From: Armigeres subalbatus
Taxonomy: Eukaryota; Arthropoda; Insecta; Diptera; Culicidae
Length of the DNA: 64,000 bases
Reading direction: 5' to 3'
Assembly: GCF_024139115.2 (NCBI RefSeq)
Contig: NC_085140.1
Span: 464,879,401 to 464,943,400 of the forward strand
The first letter of the stretch is position 1; every line of letters begins with the position of its first letter. Of the stretch, positions 42,901 to 53,629 are shown piece by piece. The translations under genes and the position numbers were made by a program. The notes under the pieces were generated by a model. That model was given only the letters and a program-made list of their open reading frames with translations. It was not told the DNA's origin and made no database searches.

Positions 42901-44517
42901 ATCTACCAAAGGACGTGCACATACTCGTCTACGCAGACGACATCCTTCTCATCGCCGTCGGGCAGCACCCCAAGTCGCTCCGAAGAAAGATCCAATCCGC
43001 CGTTAGCAAGGTGAGTACATGGTGCCTTTCGGTCGGCTTCGTAATGTCAGCCAACAAGTGCGTGAGAACGCACATATGCCAGAGCAACCATCGGCCCCCA
43101 AGGCAGCCCATCGTGTTGAACGGGTCTACCATCCCCAACAAATCATCCGTCAAACTACTGGGGATCACAGTGGATCGTCACCTGACCTTCGCAGAACACT
43201 GCAAAAGGACGAAAGAAGCATGCAAGGTAAGAGGTAACATGATCAAGTTGATCTCCAGAAAGAGAACCCGAAACGACCGAGCTCTGCGCCTCCGTGTGGC
43301 AGATGCGGTCATTACAAGCCGCCTGCTGTACGGACTGGAGCTTACGTCGTTGAACCTACCAGAAATCACCCGCTCCCTAGCCCCCGTGTACAACCGGGCA
43401 GTTCGGCTGGTCTCGGGACACCTCCCGTCAACACCTGCGGACATCGCCTGTGCCGAGGCTGGCGTATTACCCTTTCGCTACAAGGTCACCGCAATCCTCA
43501 GTTCCAAAACTGTTGGGTACCTGGAAAAAACCAAAGCCACCCGTGACCCCCTGCCACCTCCTCGACAGGGCCAACGCCGACTTCCGCAATAAAACCCAAC
43601 AACAGCTACCTAAAATCGCCGGTCTCTACCGTCTCGGCCCCAGAAGCTGGGCTTCCAGTCCCCCGAAACTTGATATGACGCTGAAGGCTCAGTTACGAAG
43701 AGCACCCAACAGGCAGCAGGCCCAATGCCTCTTCAGCCAGCGAATTGAAGGCCGCTACCAGTCATCCCAGGTAAGGTACACCGACGGCTCCAAAGCCATG
43801 GGCAAAGTAGGCATAGGCATCGAATCAAGCGACTACCCGTCCACATCTCATCGACTACCGGACATGTGCTCAGTATTTTCGGCGGAAGCTGCGGCTGTCT
43901 TCCAGGCAGCGTCCCTGCCGAGTAGCGGTCCGATACTCATCGTCACCGACTCGGCAAGCGTGCTCGCGGCCCTGGCATCTGCAACCAATCGTCACCCCTT
44001 CATCCAGGCAACCCAACAGATACTGCACGACGGCATCACCCTGATGTGGGTCCCCGGCCACTCCAGCATCCGGGGGAACGAGAGCGCTGACACCCTAGCG
44101 CACATCGGCCGTCGTAGCGTCCCAGCCGACGACGCCAAGACATGGATCAAACACCAAACCAACTCGGCATGGGCAAACGACTGGAGGAGGCAGTGGAACG
44201 TCTGCCGCATGGTTAAAAATTCAACGCTTCCTGGTGAAGACCTCCCCAACCGGCGAGAGCAAGTAGTGTTGACCCGCCTACGCACGGGACACACAAACCT
44301 TACCCATAACTTGGGAGCGACGGAATATCATCGCCGATGCACAACATGCCGCTGCAGGCTAACCATCAGCCACATCCTCAACTCTTGCCCTATATACGAG
44401 GAGGCAAGAAGAGCGAACAACATCGACAACGCGTACACAGCCCTAAAGAACGACACTGTCAGCGAAAGACTGCTGATCAACTTTTTGAAAGACTGTAACA
44501 TCTTTGACGCAATTTAA
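39910..44517 (+). pseudogene. ORF2 (endonuclease, RT, RNase H) of the I-clade element
   Basis: The N-terminal part is proline-rich and contains a 97-codon tandem duplication (about 40340-40920). A TAG at 40935-40937 lies just before NINGFHNNL, the usual start of the endonuclease. Endonuclease motifs are ALQEIH, ILGDINGHH and GSDHSPILV. RT shows SAGPDG, SSYRPIALTNVGSKIMERMV, GVPQGSV and the catalytic YADD (about 42929-42943). RNase H follows (YTDGSKAMGKVG, SAEAAAVFQA, VTDSASVLAAL, WVPGHSSIRGNESAD), and the end has CTTCRCRLTISHILNSCPIY. The frame changes near 40300, near 42558, in the T-run near 42765 and near 43540. At least four frameshifts and one stop make it non-functional. Confidence 0.87.
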
Positions 44518-44850
44518 CCAACAAACCCCCCATCACTCAAAACACAACGAAGACCCAGCAATGAACACGGAACCCCTTTGGATAAACGGAATACAAAACC
44601 TTCCACGGAACCCAGAACGACCCTCTCCCAAACCCAACGGACAACGAACAACGGAACATGCACCAAACATATATTTCAACTTTTTCTTTTTCGGCACCTA
44701 AATGGGCCACCCCCCCCCCTCTAGAATAACAAATTTACGACGGAACCCATCTGGTCCAATCCCAGCACTAGAATAATAAACCAAAATGTAATTACTCCTC
44801 TTTCCCAACGAGACGAGCCAGCCTCGGGCTGGTGTATCTAGTATTTAACC

Positions 44851-45542
44851 CAGTAATGAGCTACGTATTCCTAAACAATAAACTTGAACGATTGTTTTTA
44901 ATTTTAGGGGCAGTTCAAATGCAAATTAAAACTAGAATAAGGTTGCTATGTATAAGATTAAACAGGAGAAGTGGAGGTGGAAGACAGCCCCCCCCCCCAC
45001 CTAACCAAGATTTGACCCCTTCCCCATTTTTTTAGCTATGTCGTATAAGAGTATTCTTTTATCAATCAGGTATTTTGGTGAAGAATTATTTGTCTTCCGA
45101 ACCTCCCCCTCCCCCCACACAAAGTTATCTGCTCCCTCCCCCTCATGGAAATATTTTTTTCCGTACAAATAAATCAATCAAACTAGTCGAAAGGATTATT
45201 TTTAATATGTTTCCGTTATTTTTACTGAACATATATCAACATCTTTAACAAAGTTGATGATTTGTCTCCATTTTTCATACTGCAGGGATGAATATAAACG
45301 AGCTGTTCCGATCTCCATCTCATTGAATATATATTTATCTCCTCGCGAAACAAAGAAATACGGCATCAATTTAGTCGCTTCTTTTTGTCAACATGCGTGT
45401 TCACTGCTGCAAAAAATCACAAAAATAAGAAATAAATTTCATTGCTTTGTACAAAATAAAACCTAATTTTTATTGATAAATTGTCATAATAAATTTTAAT
45501 TATTAACTTTTTCTTAAAACTAAATCAAATTGACAAGCAATT
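44851..45542. other. No gene seen
   Basis: AT-rich sequence with C-runs near 44990 and 45105 (CCTCCCCCTCCCCCC). The element's 3' end may extend a little into it. Confidence 0.4.
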
Positions 45543-46113
45543 CTACTCATTTTCTACATTTTCATCGAGAGCAAAATCATCATCCATTAATTCGTCTAGT
45601 GCATTGCCTTCACTGTTTACATTTTCAGAGCTGTAAAGATCTTCGAATAATTAAAAGTGATTTTACAACATCTGGATATTCATGTGATACTTTTTTTCGC
45701 ATTCTGCTACCTAGATTTATTGAACTTATCAAAGGATCAGATGAGTTCATAGCTCGAATAAAGACGTCATGTAGATTATCAACTCGTGACCTTTTCCTAG
45801 CATGATGGGTACGATATTTTTTTAATAGTTTATGGTGGCATTCTGCTGCTTCTTCAGCTAACATGTCAAGAGGAGCCAGTGAATGGAATATTATGCTCCC
45901 AGCGTGAGCGAGTACTTTATGCACTGTTGCTGGAATTTTATACCAATCATACAATTTAATATATCGCCGATATGTTTCTTTACAATAGTCATCCATTTTT
46001 TTAGGATTGATCGGATCTTGGCAATTGATTACTATTAAAATATTACAAAATCTAACAATACGATAAGATCTTGATGATTCTTTCTGCTGTTCATGAGTAC
46101 CTGCAATTTGACC
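45543..46113 (-). pseudogene. 3' exon relic of a transposon-type protein, unrecognised family
   Basis: On the minus strand an acceptor-like TTTCTTTTCAG ends at 46114. An open frame follows from GQIAGTHEQQ through MDDYCKETYRRYIKLYDWY, then IPATVHKVLAHAGSIIFHSL, LAEEAAECHHKLLKKYR, HHARKRSRVDNL and MNSSDPLISS. From memory this pattern (VHK-L-H, EEA-E, H-RK-SR, SDPLIS) resembles C-termini of conserved proteins that occur in many copies in arthropod and Hydra genomes and look transposon-related; I cannot name the family. A frameshift near 45640 separates it from a matching acidic tail (NALDELMDDDFALDENVE) that stops at 45543. Confidence 0.5.
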
Positions 46114-46139
46114 TGAAAAGAAAGAAACATTTAAAGTTG

Positions 46140-46411
46140 CCTGTCATAAGACGAGTTTATACAATCCCATTGAATTCCACCACTTAATTGTATCTTGACA
46201 GATACGTATTTCGACCTCAAAAGTAAGGCCGTCTTCAGTGTCTCGTACTTGACTCGACTTGTCGAGTACGAGACACTGAAGACGGCCTGTCTGATGTCGA
46301 AATACGTATCTGTCAAGATACAATTAAGTGGTGGAATTCAATGGGATTGTATAAACTCGTCTTATGACAGGTGAAAACATTCCACTAAAAAGCTCAAAAT
46401 AATTTTCTTAT
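46140..46411 (+). mobile_element. Foldback element with 12-bp target duplication, copy 2
   Basis: It has the same arms and the same 40-base tail as 30035-30337, but the centre is shorter and the arms mismatch around 46225 and 46290. CATTTAAAGTTG flanks both sides (46128-46139, 46412-46423). It sits in or beside the presumed intron upstream of the minus-strand relic. Confidence 0.88.
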
Positions 46412-46423
46412 CATTTAAAGTTG

Positions 46424-46909
46424 GTGTACTAGAAAAACATGTGGATATTTAGATCCACCTGAATTCTACAATGTACCCGTTGTAGCGTTAAAGCCGAAAA
46501 CAAACTCATGATTTGAAAATGTTTCCCCCGTTCTTTTTAATGCAAGTAGGTAGATAATATTTATTAGGAAAATAAATATACCTGAGTATAGTTGGTACAA
46601 ATTGCAAAATGACACATGAACAGAGAATTATAAACAAGGTTATCGTGAAACCATTGAAAACTTTTTAGTCCAGTTGGGTAGATCAAGTTTCTATATGGAA
46701 TGATAATTTTCGGTTTGTTTTTACCCGTTTTCACAAAAATAATAATGAAGTGGGTAACATTTTAAAGACTAAATTTGATATTGAACAGTTCCACATTTAA
46801 AGCAGTATTTGATTTGTACGATTTTTTTTTTGTTTGTGCTCAATAATTGTTATTAACAAAAAAAAATCCATTTTTTTTCGACTTCGTGCCAAAATGACAC
46901 TCATCCGCA
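46424..46909. other. No gene seen
   Basis: AT-rich flank of the large array, with short T-runs (46820, 46871). Nothing coding is evident. Confidence 0.4.
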
Positions 46910-49900
46910 GGAATTCCTCAAGAAGTTCCTCCAGGAATTCCTCCGGAAGTTCCTCCAGGAATTCCTCCGGAAGTTCCTCCAGGAATTCCTCCGGAAGTTC
47001 CTCCAGGAATTCCTCCGGAAGTTCCTCCAGGAATTCCTCCGGAAGTTCCTCCAGGAATTCCTCCGGAAGTTCCTCCAGGAATTCCTTCGGAGGTTCCTCC
47101 AGGAATTCCTCCGGAAGTTCCTCCAGGAATTCCTCCGGAAGTTCCTCCAGGAATTCCTCCGGAAGTTTCTCCACGAATTCCTCCGGAAGTTTCTCCACGA
47201 ATTCCTCCGGAAGTTCCTCCACGAATTCCTCCGGAAGTTCCTCCAAGAATTTCTCCGGAAGTTTCTCTAGGAACTCCTCCGGAAGTTCCTCTAGGAATTC
47301 CTCCGGAAGTTCCTCTAGGAATTCCTCCGGAAGTTCCTCTAGGAATTCCTCCGGAAGTTCCTCTAGGAATTCCTCCGGAAGTTCCTCTAGGAATTCCTCC
47401 GGAAGTTCCTCCAGAAATTCCTCCGGAAGTTCCTCCAGGAATTCCTCCGGAAGTTCCTCCAGGAATTCCTCCGGAAGTTCCTTCAGGAATTCCTCCGGAA
47501 GTTCCTTCAGGAATTCCTCCGGAAGTTCCTTCAGGAATTCCTCCGGAAGTTCCTCCAGGAATTCCTCCGGAAGTTCCTCCAGGAATTCCTCCGGAAGTTC
47601 CTCCAGGAATTCCTCCGGAAGTTCCTCCAGGAATTCCTCCGGAAGTTCCTCCAGGAATTCCTCCGGAAGTTCCTCCAGGAATTCCTCCGGAAGTTCCTCC
47701 AGGAATTCCTCCGGAAGTTCCTCCAGGAATTCCTCCGGAAGTTCCTCCAGGAATTCCTCCGGAAGTTCCTCCAGGAATTCCTCCGGAAGTTCCTCCAGGA
47801 ATTCCTCCGGAAGTTCCTCCAGGAATTCCTCCGGAAGTTCCTCCAGGAATTCCTCCGGAAGTTCCTCCAGGAATTCCTCCGGAAGTTCCTCCAGGAATTC
47901 CTCCGGAAGTTCCTCCAGGAATTCCTCCGGAAGTTCCTCCAGGAATTCCTCCGGAAGTTCCTCCAGGAATTCCTCCGGAAGTTCCTCCAGGAATTCCTCC
48001 GGAAGTTCCTCCAGGAATTCCTCCGGAAGTTCCTCCAGGAATTCCTCCGAAGTTCCTCCAGGAATTCCTCCGGAAGTTCCTCCAGGAATTCCTCGGAAGT
48101 TCCTCCAGGAATTCCTCCGGAAGTTCCTCCAGGAATTCCTCCGGAAGTTCCTCCAGGAATTCCTCCGGAAGTTCCTCCAGGAATTCCTCCGGAAGTTCCT
48201 CCAGGAATTCCTCCGGAAGTTCCTCCAGGAATTTCTCCAAAAGTTCCTCCAGGAATTCTTCCGGAAGTTCCTCCAGGAATTCCTGTGGAAGTTCCTCCAG
48301 AAATTCCTCCGGAAGTTCCTCCAGGAATTCCTCCGAAATTTCCTCCAGGAATTCCTCCGGAAGTTCCTCCAGGAATTCTTCCGGAAGTTCCTCCAGGAAT
48401 TCCTGTGGAAGTTCCTCCAGAAATTCCTCCGGAAGTTCCTCCAGGAATTCCTCCGAAATTTCCTCCAGGAATTCCTCCGGAAGTTCCATCAGAAATTCCT
48501 CCGGAAGTTCCATCAGGAATTCCTTCGCAAGTTCCTCCAAGAATTCCTTCGCAAGTTCCTCCAGGAATTCCTTCGGAAGTTCCTCCAGGAATTCCTTCGG
48601 AAGTTCCTCCAGGAATTCCTTCGGAAGTTCCTCCAGGAATTCCTTCGGAAGTTCCTCCAGGAATTCCTTCGGAAGTTCCTCCAGGAATTCCTTCGGAAGT
48701 TCCTCCAGGAATTCCTCCGGAAGTTCCTCCAGGAATTCCTCCGGAAGTTCCTCCAGGAATTCCTCCGGAAGTTCCTCCAGGAATTCCTCCGGAAGTTCCT
48801 CCAGGAATTCCTCCGGAAGTTCCTCCAGGAATTCCTCCGGAAGTTCCTCCAGGAATTCCTCCGGAAGTTCCTCCAGGAATTCCTCCGGAAGTTCCTCCAG
48901 GAATTCCTCCGGAAGTTCCTCCAGGAATTCCTCCGGAAGTTCCTCCAGGAATTCCTCCGGAAGTTCCTCCAGGAATTCCTCCGGAAGTTCCTCCAGGAAT
49001 TCCTCCTCCGGAAGTTCCTCCAGGAATTCCTCCGGAAGTTCCTCCAGGAATTCCTCCGGAAGTTCCTCCAGGAATTCCTCCGGAAGTTCCTCCAGGAATT
49101 CCTCCGGAAGTTCCTCCAGGAATTCCTCCGGAAGTTCCTCCAGGAATTCCTCCGGAAGTTCCTCCAGGAATTCCTCCGGAAGTTCCTCCAGGAATTCCTC
49201 CGGAAGTTCCTCCAGGAATTCCTCCGGAAGTTCCTCCAGGAATTCCTCCGGAAGTTCCTCCAGGAATTCCTCCGGAAGTTCCTCCAGGAATTCCTCCGGA
49301 AGTTCCTCCAGGAATTCCTCCGGAAGTTCCTCCAGGAATTCCTCCGGAAGTTCCTCCAGGAATTCCTCCGGAAGTTCCTCCAGGAATTCCTCCGGAAGTT
49401 CCTCCAGGAATTCCTCCGGAAGTTCCTCCAGGAATTCCTTCGGAAGTTCCTCCAGGAATTCCTTCGGAAGTTCCTCCAGGAATTCCTTCGGAAGTTCCTC
49501 CAGGAATTCCTTCGGAAGTTCCTCCAGGAATTCCTTCGGAAGTTCCTCCAGGAATTCCTTCGGAAGTTCCTCCAGGAATTCCTTCGGAAGTTCCTCCAGG
49601 AATTCCTTCGGAAGTTCCTCCAGGAATTCCTTCGGAAGTTCCTCCAGGAATTCCTTCGGAAGTTCCTCCAGGAATTCCTCCGGAAGTTCCTCCAGGAATT
49701 CCTCCGGAAGTTCCTCCAGGAATTCCTCCGGAAGTTCCTCCAGGAATTCCTCCGGAAGTTCCTCCAGGAATTCCTCCGGAAGTCCCCCCAGGAATTCCTC
49801 CGGAAGTTCCCCCCGGAATTCCTCCCGAAGTTCCTCCAGGAATTCCTCCGGAAGTTCCTCCAGGAATTCCTCCGGAAGTTCCTCCAGGAATTCCTCCGGA

Positions 49901-51000
49901 AGTTCCTCCAGGAATTCCTCCGGAAGTTCCTCCAGGAATTCCTCCGGAAGTTCCTCCAGGAATTCCTCCGGAAGTTCCTCCAGGAATTCCTCCGGAAGTT
50001 CCTCCAGGAATTCCTCCGGAAGTTCCTCCAGGAATTCCTCCGGAAGTTCCTCCAGGAATTCCTCCGGAAGTTCCTCCAGGAATTCCTCCGGAAGTTCCTC
50101 CAGGAATTCCTCCGGAAGTTCCTCCAGGAATTCCTCCGGAAGTTCCTCCAGGAATTCCTCCGAAGTTCCTCCAGGAATTCCTCCGGAAGTTCCTCCAGGA
50201 ATTCCTCCGAAGTTCCTCCAGGAATTCCTCCGGAAGTTCCTCCAGGAATTCCTCCGGAAGTTCCTCCAGGAATTCCTCCGGAAGTTCCTCAGGAATTCCT
50301 CCGGAAGTTCCTCCAGGAATTCCTCCGGAAGTTCCTCCAGGAATTCCTCCGGAAGTTCCTCCAGGAATTCCTCCGGAAGTTCCTCCAGGAATTCCTCCGG
50401 AAGTTCCTCCAGGAATTCCTCCGGAAGTTCCTCCAGGAATTCCTCCGGAAGTTCCTCCAGGAATTCCTCCGGAAGTTCCTCCAGGAATTCCTCCGGAAGT
50501 TCCTCCAGGAATTCCTCCGGAAGTTCCTCCAGGAATTCCTCCGGAAGTTCCTCCAGCAATTCCTCCGGAAGTTCCTCCAGGAATTCCTCCGGAAGTTCTT
50601 CCAGGAATTCCTCCGGAAGTTCCTCTAGGAATTCCTCCGGACGTTCCTCCAGGAATTCCTCCGGAAGTTCCTCCGGAAGTTCCTCCAGGAATTCCTCCAG
50701 GAATTCCTCCGGAAGTTCCTTCAGGAATTCCTCCGGAAGTTCCTCCGGAAGTTCCTCCAGGAATTCCTCCGGAAGTTCCTCCAGGAATTCCTCCGGAAGT
50801 TCCTCCAGGAATTCCTCCGGAAGTTCCTCCAGGAGTTCCTCCAGGAATTCCTCAAGAAGTTCCTCCGGGAATTCCTCCGGAAGTTCCTCTAGGAATTCCT
50901 CCGGAAGTTCCTCTAGGAATTCCTCCGGAAGTTCCTCTAGGAATTCCTCCGGAAGTTCCTCTAGGAATTCCTCCGGAAGTTCCTCTAGGAATTCCTCCGG
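46910..51000 (+). repeat. 24-bp tandem array 1 (about 170 units)
   Basis: Each unit contains an EcoRI site (GAATTC) and usually TCCGGA, as GGAATTCCTCCGGAAGTTCC plus four more bases. Variants cluster in runs (CCTTCGGAAG at 48600-48720 and 49440-49680; CCTCTAGGAATT at 47250-47400 and 50880-51000), as local expansion would produce. A 120-bp, five-unit block is duplicated at 48253 and 48373. The unit length is a multiple of three without a stop in any frame, so kilobase-long frames exist on both strands. Single-base indels switch frames freely, so coding selection is unlikely. Confidence 0.97.
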
Positions 51001-51014
51001 AGACTCTACAACAC

Positions 51015-51158
51015 TACCCATAATTCCATTACCCATAATGCCATTACCCCGAAGGCCACTACCCCGAACGCCACAACCCCGAATGAGTCACTACCCTGAA
51101 TGCCATTACCCCTAATGAGACACTACCCCGAATGAGCCAGTACCCCGAATTAGTCATT
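51015..51158 (+). repeat. CCCCGAAT minisatellite, right of array 1
   Basis: About eight units of the type ACTACCCCGAATGAG or ATTACCCATAATGCC, mostly 15-18 bases long, start directly after the 24-bp array. The same motif in inverse orientation borders array 2 at 53488-53628. Confidence 0.85.
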
Positions 51159-51494
51159 ATTTCAAGTTAATACTTCATTTCAATGAAAAAAATGTTTCTC
51201 AAACAAATTTCATATGAATGAACAATAATTGGAACTGAAACTGTTTTAATGCAGTATGGAACTAAGTATTCTTACTCCGTAAGATCCCGTTCCACTTCGT
51301 ATGGCCCTCTTCAAGATTCCTGAATGGCAGGGGGAGATTATGCAGTACGTTTCCATGCACAATGCAGAGAGTTGGAGGCAATTGCAGTCCACGTCAGCAT
51401 GGCTACTAGGGCAACAAGGTAGAAGTTGTTCCTTGGTCTTTGTAGTAAAAGCAACGGATTCTGGATGAAGCGTGGTCTAGATCTCAAAATTGAC
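51159..51494. other. No gene seen
   Basis: Non-repetitive stretch without recognisable coding or RNA features. Confidence 0.4.
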
Positions 51495-51800
51495 TAGGGG
51501 GTGAATGGGTGAGTAAGAGTGAGTGAGTGATTTAGTGAGTGAGTAAGAGTGAGTGTGTGAGTGAGCGAGTAAGAGTTAGTGAGTGAGCGAGTAAGAGTAA
51601 ACGAGTAAGAGTGAGTGAGTAAGAGTGACCGAGAAAGAGAGAGCGAACGATTGAGAGTAAATAAATGAGTAAAAGTGGATGAGTGAGTAAGAGTGAATAA
51701 GTGAGTATAAGTGGGTGAATGAATGAGAGTGGATGAATGAGTAATAATTAGTGAGACAGAGGAAGTGAGTGAGTGAGAGTTTGTGTATGAGAGTGAGAGA
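51495..51800 (+). repeat. GAGT/GAGTAA simple repeat
   Basis: Irregular GTGAGTGAGTAAGAGTGA units fill about 300 bases, with GAGAGA at the right end. Confidence 0.85.
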
Positions 51801-51839
51801 GAGGGAGATCCTGTTTGTATTCGGGAAGTTACGTTGACT

Positions 51840-52740
51840 TAAAGAAGGCATCATCTCGTTTCGCCTTCTATCGAGCAGACGTTTCTTTTAAAAAGGAAGT
51901 ATTTCCTCTATGTGCCTTATCGAGGTATAAGCACGTTCATTAAAAGGTGGTATCATCTCCTCTGTTTCCCGTATACCGGGCAAACCCGTCCATTTAAAGA
52001 AGGCATCTCCTCCTCTGTCTGTCTTATACCGGGCAAACGCGTCTATTTAAAGAAGGCATCATCTCCTCTGTCTGCCTTATACCGGGCAAACGTGTTCATT
52101 TAAACAAGGAATAATTTCCTCTTTGTTCCTTTATACTGGGCAAACCCGTCCATTTAAAGAAGGCATCATCTCCTCTGTTTGCCTTATACCGGACAAACGC
52201 ATCCATATAAAGAAGGCATCATCTTCTCTGTCTGCCTTATACCGGGCAAACGTGTCCATTTAAAGAAGGCATCATCTCCTCTGTCTGCCTTATACCGGGC
52301 AAACGAGTCCATTTAAAGAAGGCATCATCTCCTCTGCCTTATACCGGGCAAACGTGTTCATTTAAACGAGGAATAATTTCCTCTGTGTGCCTTATACTGG
52401 GCAAACCCGTCCATTTAAAGATGGCGTCATCTCCTCTGTCTGTCTTATACCAGGCAAACGCGTTCATTTAAACAAGGCATTATTTCCTCGGTGTGCCTTA
52501 TACCGGGCAACCCCGTCCATTTAAATAAGGCATCATCTCCTCTGTCTGCCTTATACCGGGCAAACACGTCCATTTAAAGAAGTCATCACTCATCATCTCC
52601 CCTTTCTGCCTTATACCGGGCAAACGCGTTTATTAAAAAAAAGATCATATTTACCCTGTATGCCGGGCAAACTCGTTCATTAAAACAAGGCATCATCTCC
52701 TCTGTTTGCCTTATACCGGGAAAACGCGTTCTGTTGAAAA
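51840..52740 (+). repeat. 53-bp tandem repeat (about 16-17 units)
   Basis: Units contain TTTAAAGAAGGCATCATCTC and GCCTTATACCGGGCAAACG, spaced 53 bases apart in the regular part (for example 52201 to 52254). Some units are shorter or expanded, and the last is truncated with an A-run. Confidence 0.93.
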
Positions 52741-52772
52741 AAAAAGGATCTCTTATTCCATTTCGTAGAATA

Positions 52773-53039
52773 CAGTCGCGATTCGCTGGTTGGGCCACGA
52801 CCTCGGCCCAACTAACGAATTTGGTTTTTTAGTTGGGCCAACTGACAGCCATTTGAACACGTGTATTTCGAGTTGAACATCACAAATGACGCCCAGTCCA
52901 GTGACGCCCAATCCCGTTTTCCGTGTTTACATTGAATTTTGACGTACGGTTGATTTTTAGTTGGGTCATGGCCCAACCAGCGGAGGCCCAACTAAAAAGG
53001 GACCCAAGTATTAAGATCCCAACCAGCGAATCCCGACTG
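52773..53039. mobile_element. MITE with CAGTCG ends, TA target
   Basis: CAGTCGCGATTCGCTGGTTG at the left and the inverse of the right end (CAGTCGGGATTCGCTGGTTG) are flanked by TA. AGTTGGGCC motifs recur inside in both orientations. Confidence 0.87.
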
Positions 53040-53182
53040 TAGTACTTTTTCAGGTCATAATGACAGGAAAGCTAATTAGAAGAAAAATCAAAACCGTTGG
53101 TTAAACTGGTTGGTTAAAAACTGTTGCGATTCATAGATATCTGTTGGTGTTAAACATAATAATAGAGTACTATAGATTCTAA

Positions 53183-53469
53183 GGAGTCCTCCTTAGCCGT
53201 GTGGTAAGACGCGCGGCTACTAAGCAAGACCATGCTGAGGGTGGCTGGGTTCGATTCCCGGTGCCGGTCTAGACAATTTTCGGATTGGAAATTGTCTCGA
53301 CTTCCCTGGGCATAAAAGTATCATCGTGCTAGCCTCATGATATACGAATGCAAAAATGGTAACCTGGCTTAGAAACCTCGCAGTTAATAACTGTGGAAGT
53401 GCTTAATGAACACTAAGCTGCGAGGCGGCTCTGTCCCAGTGTGGGGATATAATACCAATAAGTAAGTAG
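53183..53469 (+). mobile_element. tRNA-derived SINE, Feilai type, copy 2
   Basis: About 95 percent identical by eye to 32455-32741, with the same boxes A and B and the same length. The tail reads AATAAGTAAGTAG. ATAGATTCTAA is duplicated at 53172-53182 and 53470-53480. Confidence 0.93.
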
Positions 53470-53487
53470 ATAGATTCTAAATGTTTT

Positions 53488-53628
53488 CGGGGTAATTGCC
53501 TTTCGGGGTAATGGATTTCGGGGTAGTATCCCATTCGGGGTAATGACTTTCGGGGCACTGTCCCATTCGGGGTAGTGGCCTTCGGGGTAATGGCATTCGG
53601 GGTACTGGGATTCGGGGTACTGGGGTGG
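53488..53628 (-). repeat. CCCCGAAT minisatellite, left of array 2 (inverted)
   Basis: ATTCGGGGTAATG-type units in the orientation opposite to 51015-51158 run straight into array 2. Confidence 0.85.
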
Positions 53629-53629
53629 A

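Larger units (their letters stand above)
37577..44850 (+). mobile_element. Non-LTR retrotransposon of the I clade, degenerate
   Basis: A GC-richer block holds a 0.9-kb 5' UTR, ORF1 with CCHC zinc knuckles, and ORF2 with apurinic-type endonuclease, RT, RNase H and a C-terminal cysteine-histidine motif. RNase H together with knuckle-bearing ORF1 points to the I group, not to Jockey or CR1. Both ORFs are broken by frameshifts and stops, so it is inactive. The 5' start is put where base composition changes (CAGTGCGG at 37577), and the 3' end near the AATAATAAACC and GACGAGCCAGCCTCGGGCTGG region; both limits are approximate. Confidence 0.85.

Noticed and set aside
46834..51036. Giant open frames (over 900 to 1,372 codons) on both strands
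   Set aside because: They follow from a 24-bp unit with no stop in any frame. Frame switches at 23-bp units occur without constraint, and no start context, domain or codon bias is seen.
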